From: Epiperipatus broadwayi
Lineage: Eukaryota > Onychophora > Udeonychophora > Euonychophora > Peripatidae
Length of the DNA stretch: 64,000 nucleotides
Direction: 5' to 3'
Assembly (NCBI GenBank): GCA_028023455.1
Contig: JAQFVV010006450.1
Span: 781,501 to 845,500, forward strand
Shown: one piece after another, positions 1 through 14,400 of the stretch
Position numbering within the stretch: position 1 is the stretch's first letter
Layout of the letters: every line of letters starts with the position of its first letter
Notes under the pieces: model-generated
Told to the model about the DNA's origin: nothing
The model's database searches: none
What the model saw: only the letters and a program-made list of their open reading frames with translations
Made by a program: the position numbers and the translations under genes

Positions 1-268
1 AATCTTGTCATCTCTTAAAAAGTATATATATTTTTCCTTATAATCAGCATTTAATTTCTAAATGCCTACAAAGTTTAGCTGGAGTCAATACACGTAAAGC
101 ATTAGAAGCCTCTGCATTACCAATACATGTAAATTCCTAATTTAAATAACTTTCATTGTATTTACTTTTGAGGATGCTCTTAGATGGCACCTGCATTTTT
201 AATATTAAATTTTGAAGGAGCCACAGTTTCTTCTTTTTCACCTCCTTGGTTTAAAACTCCTCTCTTTA

Positions 269-2396
<2,128 letters not shown>

Positions 2397-2639
2397 ATGT
2401 TATATAATGAGCATGCCAATAGCTCTTAACAAGCTTTTTATAATATCCCTATCCTCAGATTGGTTTCTAACTCTGGCTTTCGTCAGTGAGGTGCTACGAT
2501 AGTCAAGCATTAGATTTTAAATACCAGGTCAAGCCCAGCACTTTATCTAATGATGAAAGCCAGAGCTAGAAAACAGTCTAAGGATAGGGTTATTCTGAAA
2601 AGCTTGTTAAGAACTATTGGCACACTCATTATATAACAT
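2397..2639. mobile_element. Palindromic MITE-like element
   Basis: The first about 90 bases, from ATGTTATATAATGAG onward, are repeated as the reverse complement at the end, with roughly 85-90% identity by eye. A centre of about 60 bases separates the arms. There is no coding capacity. The size and long terminal inverted repeats fit a non-autonomous DNA transposon or a foldback element. I did not find a clear target-site duplication, so the superfamily is unassigned. Confidence 0.7.
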
Positions 2640-2848
2640 TTGCAATACAAGCTTATTAAATTAAGTCACATGATATATGACTTGATTTTCTATAATTTCT
2701 CTTCCATATACATGATTTATTGATTTTTGAGTTTTGATTATCTTTCATTAGATCTAAATATTTGTGAATCAATCTAAGGTTTATCATTTTTGGGGGATAT
2801 TATTTATTAGTCTTTAACTGACATTTATATATTGTAATATAATTAAAG

Positions 2849-2850
2849 AT

Positions 2851-2901
<51 letters not shown>
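2849..2901. repeat. (AT)n microsatellite
   Basis: An AT dinucleotide tract with one AAAT interruption. It directly abuts the foldback element that follows. Confidence 0.9.
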
Positions 2902-2907
<6 letters not shown>

Positions 2908-2923
2908 AATATTTAATTTTAAA

Positions 2924-3293
2924 TTGTATTTTTATATTGGACTATTTCCATAATCTAATATGTGTGTTGAATGTCTTTAGAAAAGTTTAATTTTATTTAA
3001 ATTCTCCAAATACATTCAACTGTTAGTAATATCACAGCAAACAGGTTAGTATATGTACCAACTGTTAGTAATATCACAGAACAAGTTAGTACATGCACCA
3101 ACTGTTAGTAACATCACAGGAAACAGGTTAGTATATGCACCAACAGTTGGTTCATATACTAACCATACTAACCTGTTTGCTGTGATATTACTAACAGTTG
3201 AATGTATTTGGAATATTTAAATAAAATTAAACTTTTCTAAAGACATTCAACACACATATTAGATGATGGAAATAGTCCAATATAAAAATACAA
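2924..3293. mobile_element. Foldback element with PLE-type 3' ends, copy 1
   Basis: Two nearly identical arms face each other. The outer ends read TATTGGACTATTTCCAT and its complement, followed inward by a shared block ending in ACTGTTAGTAATATCACA. The centre holds three tandem units of about 45-48 bp, each starting with ACTGTTAGTAA. The same terminal block occurs at the 3' end of the Penelope-like element ending near 22065, so this looks like a rearranged pair of PLE 3' ends. It has no coding capacity. Confidence 0.75.
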
Positions 3294-6200
3294 CTAGAAC
3301 ATTATCATCACAAACCTTCAGGAAAACACTATTTAATTTTACTGTTTTATAATAAATAAAAAGCAAGTTTTAAAAATTAAGTCATGAGATTTCTAGAATG
3401 AATACCTAGTAAAACATATGTTCTCATTAAATTATCATTTATACAACAAATGTAATAGATATTGATCACTAAAATGAGTGACATCTTTGCAACAAAACTT
3501 AGTTATGAATTATCTCTGATAATAAAAATGTAAAGTGTTCCCCTAAATACATAGGCAACAATTTCTTTCATAAACTATAAAAGCAATTTGAAAAAAAAAT
3601 AATTCAAAAACTTATGGCAAAATTGCTGTCCTAGGTGTGTATGCTGCAATAATTTTAGGTATGTGCCATAGAGCTAGAATTACAGAGTTGATTAATGTTG
3701 ACGTAAAAAAAAATTAAAACAAAGACTTGTAAAAATGGTAGACCTCTTTTAAAACTTTTAGTTATTAATTTAATTCATTCATGCCATATCTTTTACTTAC
3801 TCAAATTATTATATGAACTCTGAGTAATAAAGCCATTTAATTATTTTTATTTTTTTTAAAAAAAAAAAAAAAATTCAAAATGAAAGTTTAATAATAAAAA
3901 AATTAAATTGAAAGATTTGTAAAAATGGTAGATATCTAAAATTTAATTCACTTTTTTATATTCAGCAACAAAAATATACTATACTAGATACATTGGAATA
4001 ATTTTATCTATTTGTCATAAAATTAGAATTTGAAAGTTGATTATTACTGACACACATACAAAAAATTCAAAACAATGGTTGAAAATTAAACAATGAGAAT
4101 GGAATTGCTAAATTTATGACTGCTATTGGCTGAAGTAAATAAAAGAACTTACAATAAGAACTACTGACTGAAATGGTGATCACATGCATAACTTCATGTA
4201 AATAATCAGATATCATTATTATATTTTGTGAGCTTTATTGCTTGATTTATTTATTTATTTTCTGAGATTTATTTTTTCATGACCAGAAAAATAGTCAAAA
4301 AATTGATTGGTATTGAAATAATTTATATATAAAAAAAAAAAACATTTCTAAAGCTATATTTAAAAAAAAAATCAAAAGTGCATAGTAAAAAGAATTTCAG
4401 CTTGAGTAATTTCTTGCTAATTGAAACTCTTTTTGCTAATGTGTATTAATCAAAAACAAATAGTAGTTGATAGTGTTAGTAGGACAATCATTTATGAAAA
4501 GATGAAGTTGCCTTCTAGAAAAATTTTAAAGGGGGTTGTTACTAGAAAAGTAAGGTTCAATTACATTCAAGAAAAGAATTGGATTGCATAATATTACAGG
4601 GCACAAGGAGCCTTCTAGAAAGATAGGTCTGCTGCTCAACAATATCTTGCAAAGAAAATGGAAGTTCTGAAATTAATTACCTTTTAATATTGTTTTTAAA
4701 AGATGAATTTTAATTTTTGTTTAAATATAGTATGTACAGCAATTTCATATGTATTTTTATATATTATTTTTACTGTGTAAATAGTTATTTTGAATGATAG
4801 CTTTGTTCTTGGCCCTGAGCCAAGGATGGATTATATCTAAATACATGTATTTCAATGAAAACTATATCAATCCAATGATGTAACAACTGCCATTCTGAAA
4901 TCAATTAATTTGTTTTAGTAGACTCCACTTGTAAAGATTAACATAAAACAAATTTGGAGACTTGATTTTTGAAGACTTCAAGCCTATTGGTCTTTATTTA
5001 TCTTGTAAATAGATGTGCTTTTATTTGTAATATACATTCTTTATGCACTCAGAGAATCCCCATGAATTCTCATATACATATCAGTTTGATCATTAGTGTG
5101 TTTTTAAATAATTAAAAGATAAAAGTAAACCATGGGATCTGACTAATTCCTATTACAGAAATATGGAATGCTGCGTCATATTTTTTGTCTTTATAGTTAA
5201 TGCATTTGGCACCTATATGACCAGTGTAATCTGTGACATCCGTTTACTGATCAATATTAGATAGTTATTTATAGGCTGACTATTTAATTTTTTAAAAGAA
5301 TTTAAAATATATTTGTAAACATATATTTGGAGCTAACATGAACTTTAATTTTTTAAAAAAATAAGTATGACATTTGAGATTGTATATCTACATACTTATC
5401 ATATATACATAGTTTCAGGGGCATCTAAATGAAATTCCTGTGTTGTAGAACAAAATATGTATGTTTAATTTATGACAATGGTTATCTATTTATTCGATTG
5501 TTTTATGATTTGATATAGTCATTTTTTTTGTTATATGTTTTCTGTGTGTTTTGTTTAATTTTACTTGTAATTGTTAATATATAATAAATTTGTACATAGA
5601 CTTAATTTTTCTGACTTGCTACCTATTATAGCATCTTTCTTAGACTTTTTGAAATATATCTCATTCTTGATTACAATCCAGTCATTAATTTAAATATTAT
5701 ATACTGTCATATCTGTATGTCGACTGATGTAGTTTAGTGCAATATTACAATGATAGAAGATCCATGAAGATCACAGTTTGACTCTTACAATTTCAGTACT
5801 CAAACATCATATGGGGTGTTCCAGAAGACACCTGAATAAATTCCAGTTGTGAAGCAAATACTTATAGTATTGAATTACATTTTTTATGTGTGTTTGTTAT
5901 TAATATATCCATTTATACATTCTTTGGCTTTTTTTTTATTACATATATATGTGAATCATGTTATTTAGAGTTTAGATCGTCCATTCATATGTCTAAATAT
6001 TTGTCAATTATTCAATGTGCCTTTCTGGAAATGTGTTTTATGTATTACTTTAAGTTCTCGAAAAAGTTTGTGCTTATATAAATCCACTTTTGATAAATCG
6101 GTGTGCATCAGGCTAGTTCACCGCGATGAAGGAATTATATTTGGGCATTGTATTCATAAAAAAAGTTCATGCTGCATTAATGCTAAAATATATTCAGAAG

Positions 6201-7545
6201 TCTAACAGAATGACCATATACAAACTCTGATTTATTTATTTTTTTCAGTTTCTTTCTATAAAAATATGGTCTTTAAAATTCCTATATTAAATTCAGATTT
6301 TAAAATTACTGTGTATTCTGCTAGATTTTTTTTCTAAGCATATTAAATTTTCTATTCACTATTGGATTGCTTTCTCTCTGCTAGCGGTCTGAAACTTTCA
6401 TTTTAAAAATGACTCAAGTTTTGGAAATGTGTCATTTCTGAAAAATTAAAATATTTGAAATATCATCTTTTTTTGACAGTTTAATACTTTTTTTTAATCT
6501 GAATCTGCTATTATGGGTTTCTTTTTCAACATTTGAGAAGCTTCAATTCTGTTTATGCTAATTGCTTAGTGAAAAAACATCATCGCTAAACAATGTGCCG
6601 ACAGTTGAATCAATTTCTGTTTTGATATCAAGTGGTGTGTTCATTATACTAGGGAAAGCATTAAATTGTATGATGTTTTTCTGATAGTAATTTGATATTA
6701 AATTATAAATTAGAGATAAAATATTTTTATTGTCTATAGCATCTATATCGTGTCTATTTTTTTATGTCTGTGTATACACTTTATTAATCTACAGGTATTT
6801 CAACTTGCTTTTTATATGTGTAAATGCAATTAAAGATACCATTACTTCCAATCATCTTTCAAATCTTACACAACATTCTATCTCTATTTTCTCCATACTT
6901 TTAATTTTAATTATTAAATATTCAGAATCCAACTTTCAATCTTAATATATTTTTCAGTTTGTTTCACCTTTCTTCTGCCTATTTCATTTAATATACATAA
7001 TCGTTTATAATTCCCTTTTATGTCTTAAAATGTATTATAAACTACAGTTAATGAAGAACAAGTGTTATTATGTAGTCAAAAATACTTACTATGCTATGTT
7101 GTTACATGAACTTAATCTTAGGTAATACCTAAAAGCAAACTTAATTCCAAATCTTTTTTCTTTTTTTAATTACTTGGATAAAAGTTTTATCCCATCCTCT
7201 CAACTTTGAAAAGGATAAACTGGATTCTAAAAGCCTCCAGTTGTGTTTTTTTTTTTTTTCAAATTTCTATAACATTATACCTACACTCTTAAACGAAATA
7301 TTTAATGAGTCATATTCCTAAATTTTGACTATTATAATATGCTGTGTAATCTTTTTTAATCATAAAATGTGTTTAAATATGACAATTTTATGTTCCTCAT
7401 TTTACTGTCTCCTTCAGTAAACTAATTTTTAAACTTTTAAAAGCTCCATTTAAGTTCAGTAAGCCAGTTTTTAAGGTAATTTTTATTCTTTTTTTTTTAT
7501 TTCTTTTTATAACTTGTATACTAAACAAGACTTCACATGCTTTAT
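3294..7545. other. AT-rich stretch with no recognised gene
   Basis: No transposon domain or RNA gene was recognised. The part at about 4500-5640 is less simple in composition. A short open stretch follows a possible AG acceptor near 4599 and ends in a stop near 4686, followed by about 900 bases of 3'-UTR-like sequence. That could be the end of a host gene, but I recognise no protein family and it is interrupted in frame, so no gene is called. Confidence 0.4.
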
Positions 7546-7845
7546 GAAAGTTTGTGATGATGGTATTTTAGAAGTATTTATATATTAGACTATTTCCATC
7601 ATCTAATATTAATAGTTAAATGTCCAGAAAAATTAACATTATTTAAACTTTTTAAATACATTCAACTGTTAGGAATAGCACATAGACTAATATGTGATAC
7701 CAACATTTCAAGTAGTATTTTCTCTCTTCTTCAGATGTTGCTGGCTGACAAGTGACAGTACTAGCATGGGAATCAAACCCGTTAACTTTAAATTCATGAA
7801 TTTTGAATTTAAGATGAAGCTGTAACCAGATTTTTTAACCAGAGT
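7546..7845 (-). mobile_element. Single arm of the PLE-type foldback family
   Basis: Read on the minus strand, this carries the tRNA-like stretch, then the CTGAAGAAG...TTGAAA block, then the conserved tail with the complement of GACTATTTCCATCATC, and ends at the complement of GAAAGTTTGTGATGATGG. The order matches the right arms at 25080-25285 and 30700-30966. No partner arm is present, so this is a solo or truncated copy. Confidence 0.65.
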
Positions 7846-9153
7846 TCCTAAATCAATTTCTCATCTGAATAAAAAAAAATATCTGAGTACATGAGCACAT
7901 TACTTTGAGTAATTAATTCTAATATTATTTTTCATTTTTATATAATATAGGTCGTATGTTGATTTCATATAAATTTATTATTTAATAATTAGATTTACAC
8001 AATTTTATAATTACAAATTTTAGATATTTATTCAGTGTTTTGATGATATGATTTGGTCATTAACAAGAGCTATTTATTAGACACTTATCTGTAATAAAAA
8101 ATGAGATATAAATATGATTAAAAAAATTAATACATTGGATTATAGTATGCTCTCTTTTTATTATTAACATGTTTTTTTTTTTTTTACTATTATAAAAGGT
8201 TTCAAGATATAACGACTTACTTATCTGACATGGTATTAGAATCCAGCCGAAATTTTGAAAATTTTCTCGATAGCTGAGAGTTTCCAAGTACTGTATAGTA
8301 TTTTTTCCATATAACTGGTCTGTAGGCGATCATCATCGGTAAATAAATATCCAACCATTATTAGATAAAGTTGGCAAACTGCTAAATCTCTCACTAGCCA
8401 ACATTTGATTAATCCTGGTGAGAACTATTTTCTTCATTATTCCTGTGCAAAAGGATTTGGAAATGTTTTTGTCTAGAAGTGGTCTATTTAAGACTTATTT
8501 TCTTTTTAATTTTTTTTTATTTAACAATTTTTTTTTCTGGTTGATTTTAATTATATTTCTATCATTTTATTCGATGTTAAGAATGAATGGAAAGAAACTA
8601 TATTCTCTATTTCAGACCTAAAAAATTGTTTAATTCTTTTTTTTTCTTCTAAGGTTTAATTAGATAACGTTTTTATCAACATCCAAGGAATATATATAAA
8701 GACTTGAAAATTAAAAGAAGCTATTTATTTTCAGCAGTTTTTCTGATTCAGGAAACCTTATGTTAGTAATTGATCCTTTGTTGAGGACGCTCTTAAAATT
8801 TTCACTATTCTTAAAGATTACTACAAACTTTCTTTCTATTTCGCTCGCCCACTTATTGTATTTTTATAAAATAAATATTTTGATTTCCTTGTTCTGATTA
8901 TGACAGATTTATACATCTTAATTGTCATAATTGATCCCCCCCCTCTCTTTTTCTGTCTCATTTTTAAATCTAAAGTAATGCCTGCTGTTGTTTTATCATA
9001 TTACAAACTTTGTCTTTTAACAACTTGATATGTGACGTTATTTTTTATGTGTGTGTTTAAATCAAGTGATAATATATGCTATCCAATTAATAAATAGGTG
9101 ATAAATTTCCAAGCATCTAATGAATACATTCACTAACCTTGCTTGGGATTTGA
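7846..9153. other. AT-rich stretch with no recognised gene
   Basis: Only homopolymer runs and short ORFs are visible. The predicted peptides are hydrophobic or low-complexity and resemble no family I know. Confidence 0.5.
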
Positions 9154-9471
9154 ATCTGAGCCAGATCATCATCTTCAACCATTATCAATCCACTGCAGGA
9201 TGAAGGTCTCTCCAAGTTCAATCCACCTTTTCCTTTCTTTAGCTTTTCCACATCACCCCTGCACACTTTCTTATTTCATCCATCACATGTGGTCTCTTTC
9301 TGGGTCTTTTACAATCTCTTGGAATCCAGTTTAAAATTTCAATTGTCCATCTATTATCATCTCTTCTAACAATATGTCCAGCCCAACTCCAGTTTTTTAA
9401 TTTTTTCAATGAGGTCAGTAACACCTATTTGTTCTCTTACCCATACATTGCGTTTTCGATCTGAGCCAGAT
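9154..9471 (-). mobile_element. 5'-truncated RTE-type LINE, 3' end
   Basis: On the minus strand the translation contains VREQIGVTDLIEKIKKLE, then a stretch including SWAGHIVRRDDNRWTIE and NWIPRDCKRP, and ends in a degraded LGETFILQWIDNG before the stop. This is the C-terminal region typical of RTE-like reverse transcriptases, with the conserved WAGH and DNRWT motifs. Stops and frame slips show it is inactive. The 13-mer ATCTGAGCCAGAT occurs at 9154-9166 and again at 9459-9471. That is the target-site duplication expected for a 5'-truncated LINE insertion. Confidence 0.85.
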
Positions 9472-9541
9472 AAACCTTATATTTTAAGTTACATCAGGTT
9501 TATTTTTTTAGCCAGATGGCCCTTGTCCAGCATAACTAGCC

Positions 9542-9720
9542 AAATGGGTATTTAGTTGTTTTTTTTAATTAGAAGATGAAAATCTCAGGTTCTATGTTAT
9601 TCTGATATATATTGTATATCATCATATTATTATTTTGATATATGTTGATGCCATCATGATACTGACATCAACCCCTGGGATTTTCATATTCTAATTAAGG
9701 GCAAAACTAAGTACCCATTT
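9542..9720. repeat. Inverted repeat, arms of about 47 bp
   Basis: AAATGGGTATTTAG at the left matches the reverse complement of CTAAGTACCCATTT at the right, and similarity continues inward through TTAATTAGAA(G/T)ATGAAAAT. The loop of about 80 bases holds a smaller hairpin (GTTGATG/CATCAAC). No coding region was seen. It may be a small MITE-like element. Confidence 0.6.
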
Positions 9721-10654
9721 ACTAACAACTATTAGATAACTAATTATGCAAAAACAAAAAAGGCAATTTTAATATGATGTGACTTTTGTTACTGCCAGAG
9801 AAGCTGGCATATTCCTGTAGACACTTATATAAATCCAATTAGATAATATGGTGCTTGTAAATAGTTTTTGAAACTGGTCCAATAATAAGGTTGCTATATA
9901 TGCTTTATCTCAGTGATGGAGTAACATATTCAAGCACTAAAATTTTTTTGATTTATTTTTAGATGCATAAGGTTTAAAGCTCAATTTAATCAATTGAATG
10001 GAAGTGTTGTGCTTAACTTGCAACTTGGATGTTCACTATTATATGACCTCCTGAGTAACTAACTATATGATTATTTTATTTATTATTGGAGACTGAGACT
10101 CACAGATAAAGATTTTGATTGTTTTCAAGATTGTTGTGCTTCTTTATTTCATCTATTATATATAGGTAGATATAATAATTTCAAGTTATTTAAGCTATTG
10201 TAAAAAGAAAAAAAAAATAGGATTTTATTCTGTAAAAAGTTTAGGCTGTAAAAATTATTAAATACAAATTTGTCTGTCTGTTTAGATATGATCAATTTGT
10301 TTAATTTTTGATTTATTTGCAGAAAAATATATTTTAAACCTTGATACATTAACCAAAAGGCATACTCACTATAACATGGTGAGTTAGTAACATGATTGAA
10401 CTGTGCATGTTTACCTTCTGATTACAAAATTATTAATGTAAACTGTGCTTGTAAATTATATTGTCATTAAATTGATTTCACCAAACTTAATGAAAGTTTT
10501 AATTTATTAAAATAATTTGTGGTTCTCTAATTGTGATCCATATTATTAGCAGTCTTGTATTAAGTACTTTGATTTTATCCTTGTTGCCCTACGTTTTGAG
10601 TGAGTAAATAATTTTAGTGATTAAATAAATACAGTATATACATATTTCGATTTG
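9721..10654. other. Unassigned AT-rich stretch
   Basis: No gene, repeat family or RNA gene was recognised. Confidence 0.5.
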
Positions 10655-10738
10655 TCAAAGTATCTGCCGGGAAGCAAACCCGCAACAGCTGTCTGCAAGC
10701 AACTGCTTGCAAGGCATCTCTTGGCTACCATATGTGCC
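10655..10738 (-). mobile_element. tRNA-derived SINE, degraded copy
   Basis: On the minus strand the order is an A-box-like TAGCCAAGAGATG, then GCCTTGCAAGCAGTTG, then a B-box-like GCGGGTTTGCTTCCCGG. The same order appears at 24773-24879, 29193-29305 and 50553-50664. The poly(A) tail and target duplications are not clear here. Confidence 0.7.
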
Positions 10739-10943
10739 TTTTTATTAAAATGAATGAACAATGGCTTTCTGTTTGTTTAAATTACAGTTTTTATTTGTTT
10801 CTGTATTATTTTTCTTTTATAGTATTATTTCACTATGAAAACTATTCTTATTGCAATTTCTATTTGCACTTGTCTCTGAGTTACTCTCGGTGATTACAAT
10901 ATTTAATATAAACTTGGCAGTACGTCATTTATATATAGTAGAA

Positions 10944-11415
10944 TGTAATTATAAGGGACTTGAATTCTGACTTTCAAGCTCCCTATATCCATCCAATTCA
11001 TCTTATACAACTGATACCCAAGATCACATACATGAGGAAAAGATAAAATCTCCAATATAGGTGATTTGTGCTGAACCAGCATTCATAAATTGGTTCAGAT
11101 CATAGATATACAATCAATGCTCAGTCCACATTAAGAATAAAAGCAAATCTTCAAGAATTAGAGAGTGGATAGGATTGCAGCCTAGCCATTAAAGTTTCAA
11201 GATTTGTTATCTTAATGTAGACTGAGTACTGATTATATATAAGTGGGGGGGATTGTGATCTGAACTAACTGATGAGTGCTAGTTCAGCACGAAATACATA
11301 CATTGGAGATCATTTATCTTTTTCACATGTATGTGGACATATGCTTTGGTTGTATAAGATGTATTGGATGGATGTGGGAGCTTGAAAATCTGAGTTCAAG
11401 TCCCTTATAGTTACA
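10944..11415. mobile_element. Inverted-repeat element with hammerhead-like cores, copy 1
   Basis: Two arms of about 200 bp are reverse complements, with ends TGTAATTATAAGGGACTTG and its partner ending at 11415. Each arm contains, from centre outward, a stretch that would transcribe as a hammerhead-like core, then a long stem III, then a terminal B-box-like GAGTTCAAGTCCC. The right arm keeps CTGATGA, stem II and GAAA intact. The left arm is decayed (TTTATGA; GAAA lost). There is no ORF. Its relative at 16348-16954 has the same organisation, so this is a family. Mobilisation by PLE or LINE machinery is inferred. Confidence 0.75.
11269..11337 (+). ncRNA. Hammerhead-ribozyme-like motif
   Basis: The motif has CTGATGA (11269-11275), then a perfect 5-bp stem II GTGCT/AGCAC with loop AGTTC, then GAAA (11291-11294). 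Next comes TACATACAT, which pairs with ATGTATGT (11327-11334) as stem III across a 23-base loop. The catalytic core and stem II match the hammerhead consensus. The cleavage triplet is weak in this copy: GGAC follows stem III where the sister arms have GATC. Stem I is poorly formed. The motif is clear but activity is doubtful in this copy. Confidence 0.65.
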
Positions 11416-14400
11416 TCAAGTTTAGTATAGACAATATACATATATTTAAATATTATATAGTTGAATGGTAGTCCCTGAATAAAAAGTTACAAGATTTATT
11501 TTATGATTGTTTTAATTCATAGTTTTAAAAATATTTTTAATAACAGCAATTAACTTTGTTAGTTTTTGCTTTTCTTTAAATTATTCGTAATTTATGAATG
11601 TTTTGGAAGTCTTTGTTTTTTTTTCCTGACATTTTTTAATGGGTTTGAGGTAATGCTTTCATTTCACTAACTATTAAATTTTAACTAATAGTTCCCTCCT
11701 GAGTTGGGTTTCTCATACAAATTTTGACATGAAAATCATCTTAGATATGTAATAAATCTTTTTTTTTAAGGAGCTATCTTTTTATTTTATATTAATCTAT
11801 TAATTACAGATTTAAAGAAAGTTAATTTAATCACTTTAATACTAAAGACTAAAAAAAAAAAAATATTATATCTGTTGCTTAATATATCTACCAGAAGGTT
11901 GAGCATAGGGTAGAAGAATACTATAGGGTTGGCTCATTGATAGGTAGTATGGAATTTAAATACTTCTTGTATTTTAAACCAATTAAGCAGTTAATGGATG
12001 CATATGAAATTTTATGGAAGACAATGCAATTGAAAAAGTATATCTTATTAGAGAATCTCACATTAGATCTTAAAGTTACCCTGAACCAGTGGCCAACTCA
12101 AAAGTCAGAAGTTCCTGGATTATTTTTGAACAAATGATATTAAAAGGAACCTTCATACATTGTCTTTCACTTTTGTGCTTGAGTGCTACATGACCTGCCA
12201 AGTAATAAATCAGAGACTTTTTAACTTTGAAGTTTTGGCAAATAGTAAATTTGTGCAGTGAGTATTTCTGTATTGGGCTTCTGGAGTTGAGTCATTACTT
12301 AATCAGAGAGTTATTAATAATAAAGTTTAAATACAAATCTATATTGAATAATAAAATTCAGTCTGGTGACATTGATTACTCAAATTTACAATAAATAGTG
12401 ATAAAAGAGAATTATAAGATTTTCATAAATATATTTTTAAAAAATTATAAGTTTATTAAACTATCTGTTGTTAAATCATACAAAAAAGATATTTTTGCCT
12501 ATTTATCATGGCATTCAAAATTAAATAATAATTCAACTTCCAATTTGAAAATAATGATTTTTTTTTTTTTATTCATTAACAACCAACTAAACTTTACGAA
12601 TAATGACATTTTTAATTGCAAGGTAGTCATTACTTTAAATTCTTTTATTGATAATTCAGTATTTCAGATAATAAATACCTTTTTTACAGATGTTTTCATT
12701 TCAAATATGGCAATGCATGAATTGCATAATATTTGAGATATTTACATTTTTATGGGTTTTGTGTAAAGCAGTGTTACCATGCATCAAAAATACTAATTGC
12801 CATTGGAATACTGTTTTAAAATCATATCGAACTATCATGAAACATAGGACTATAAGAACATTTCGTTTAACTATTAAAAATTTGATATATTAAAAACTTG
12901 TTCATGTATATGTTTCAAGAATTTCATTCCTAACTTTAAATAAAATAAACGTATGCTGTTTTTCATCAACAATTATATCAAATATTCAACAATATTTTGA
13001 CTAACATTGATATTAAGATAGCTTATTTTACATGCCCAGTCACCCTATAAGCCAAGCTAAATATTCTCTCCACCAAAAACCTTTATACACTATTACAAAT
13101 TCATCTACTTATTCCTTTTTACTCAATTATTTCTTCAATCCTGACTCTGTCTTTTTTTCTCCTATCCCATTTTAATAAAAGCTGTTTATTAGTTCCACTG
13201 TTCTATCCTACTATGTCTCAATTTCCTTCATAAAAGATCTAAATAGAAATAAAATCTTTTCTTTTTTCATTCTTTTTATATTTAAATTTCATCCATTCAT
13301 CATACAATTTATCCTGAACTTTCCATACTATTTCTTTCATCTTCTCTACAATTTATATTCTATACATTTCCCTCTTTTTTTATATATCTGAAGCTTCTGA
13401 TCTTGCACCAAATAACAGTAAGATTCATTTAGTCTTAACATACATTCTTTCATATTTTACTTTATTTTTGCAACTTAATTCATGTTTGCTTCCTTTTCTC
13501 TAACCAATTTATACGGTTTCTCTTCTCTTCATAACTCTCATAATTATGTAATTATAAAACATCTACAAAAATTATGTAATTGTAATACATTCTCTACATA
13601 TTTCTTCCATTTCTTATACAAATGAATGGAAATAAATTGTCTGTCTATTAACTTTGTATATAATAAAAATCTTTACACCTTCTTTAGTGTTATTGTTAAT
13701 TTAAATCAGGTAGATGAAATAGCAGTTGTGAATAGTTATGAAATGAACTTTTATATAACAATATTCAAATAAGATATTATAATCTATACAATTCTGTTGG
13801 AAAAAGTAAATTATTCTATAAAATCACAGGAAAAAAAATTTAATAAAGTAAGATATTATTAGACAATTTGATATGATACCTGATTAAAAAAAACAGTTTA
13901 TATTAAGCATACTAATTGTAGTTATTCAAGAATAAGGAGATGTTATAAGTTGTGATAAAGATGATTTAGTATTTCCAATAGAGCCAATGATGATTATATG
14001 TACATACCTTTTTCAGAGAATTATTAGGATCAATAACCCATTTATAAGATTTGTAAAACTAATACAATAAAAAAGTAAGTGTAATCAAAATCGAAATTTT
14101 GAAATGTTGCTAAGATATTGTTGAGAAGGATTTCAAAACATATATGAATGATCCTGTAAGTTTTGCCTTAATACAGAATATTTTTTGCACTGCTGAGAGC
14201 TTTATGAATATGGAAAAACAGTTTATACTAAATAAAACAACTGATTCTTCCAACTTACTTTGAACCCCTGTGTTAAGTATGCAAATTCACAAATATCACT
14301 TTAAAACAATCCATTGCTCCTAACTGACAAAGACTAAAAGCCAAAAATTAATTTGATTTGTTTGGCATCACTATTTGACATACATTGATTACTTAAGTTT

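Noticed and set aside
9143-9334. Plus-strand 63-codon ORF
   Set aside because: It is the antisense of the RTE LINE C-terminal region, which has clear homology.
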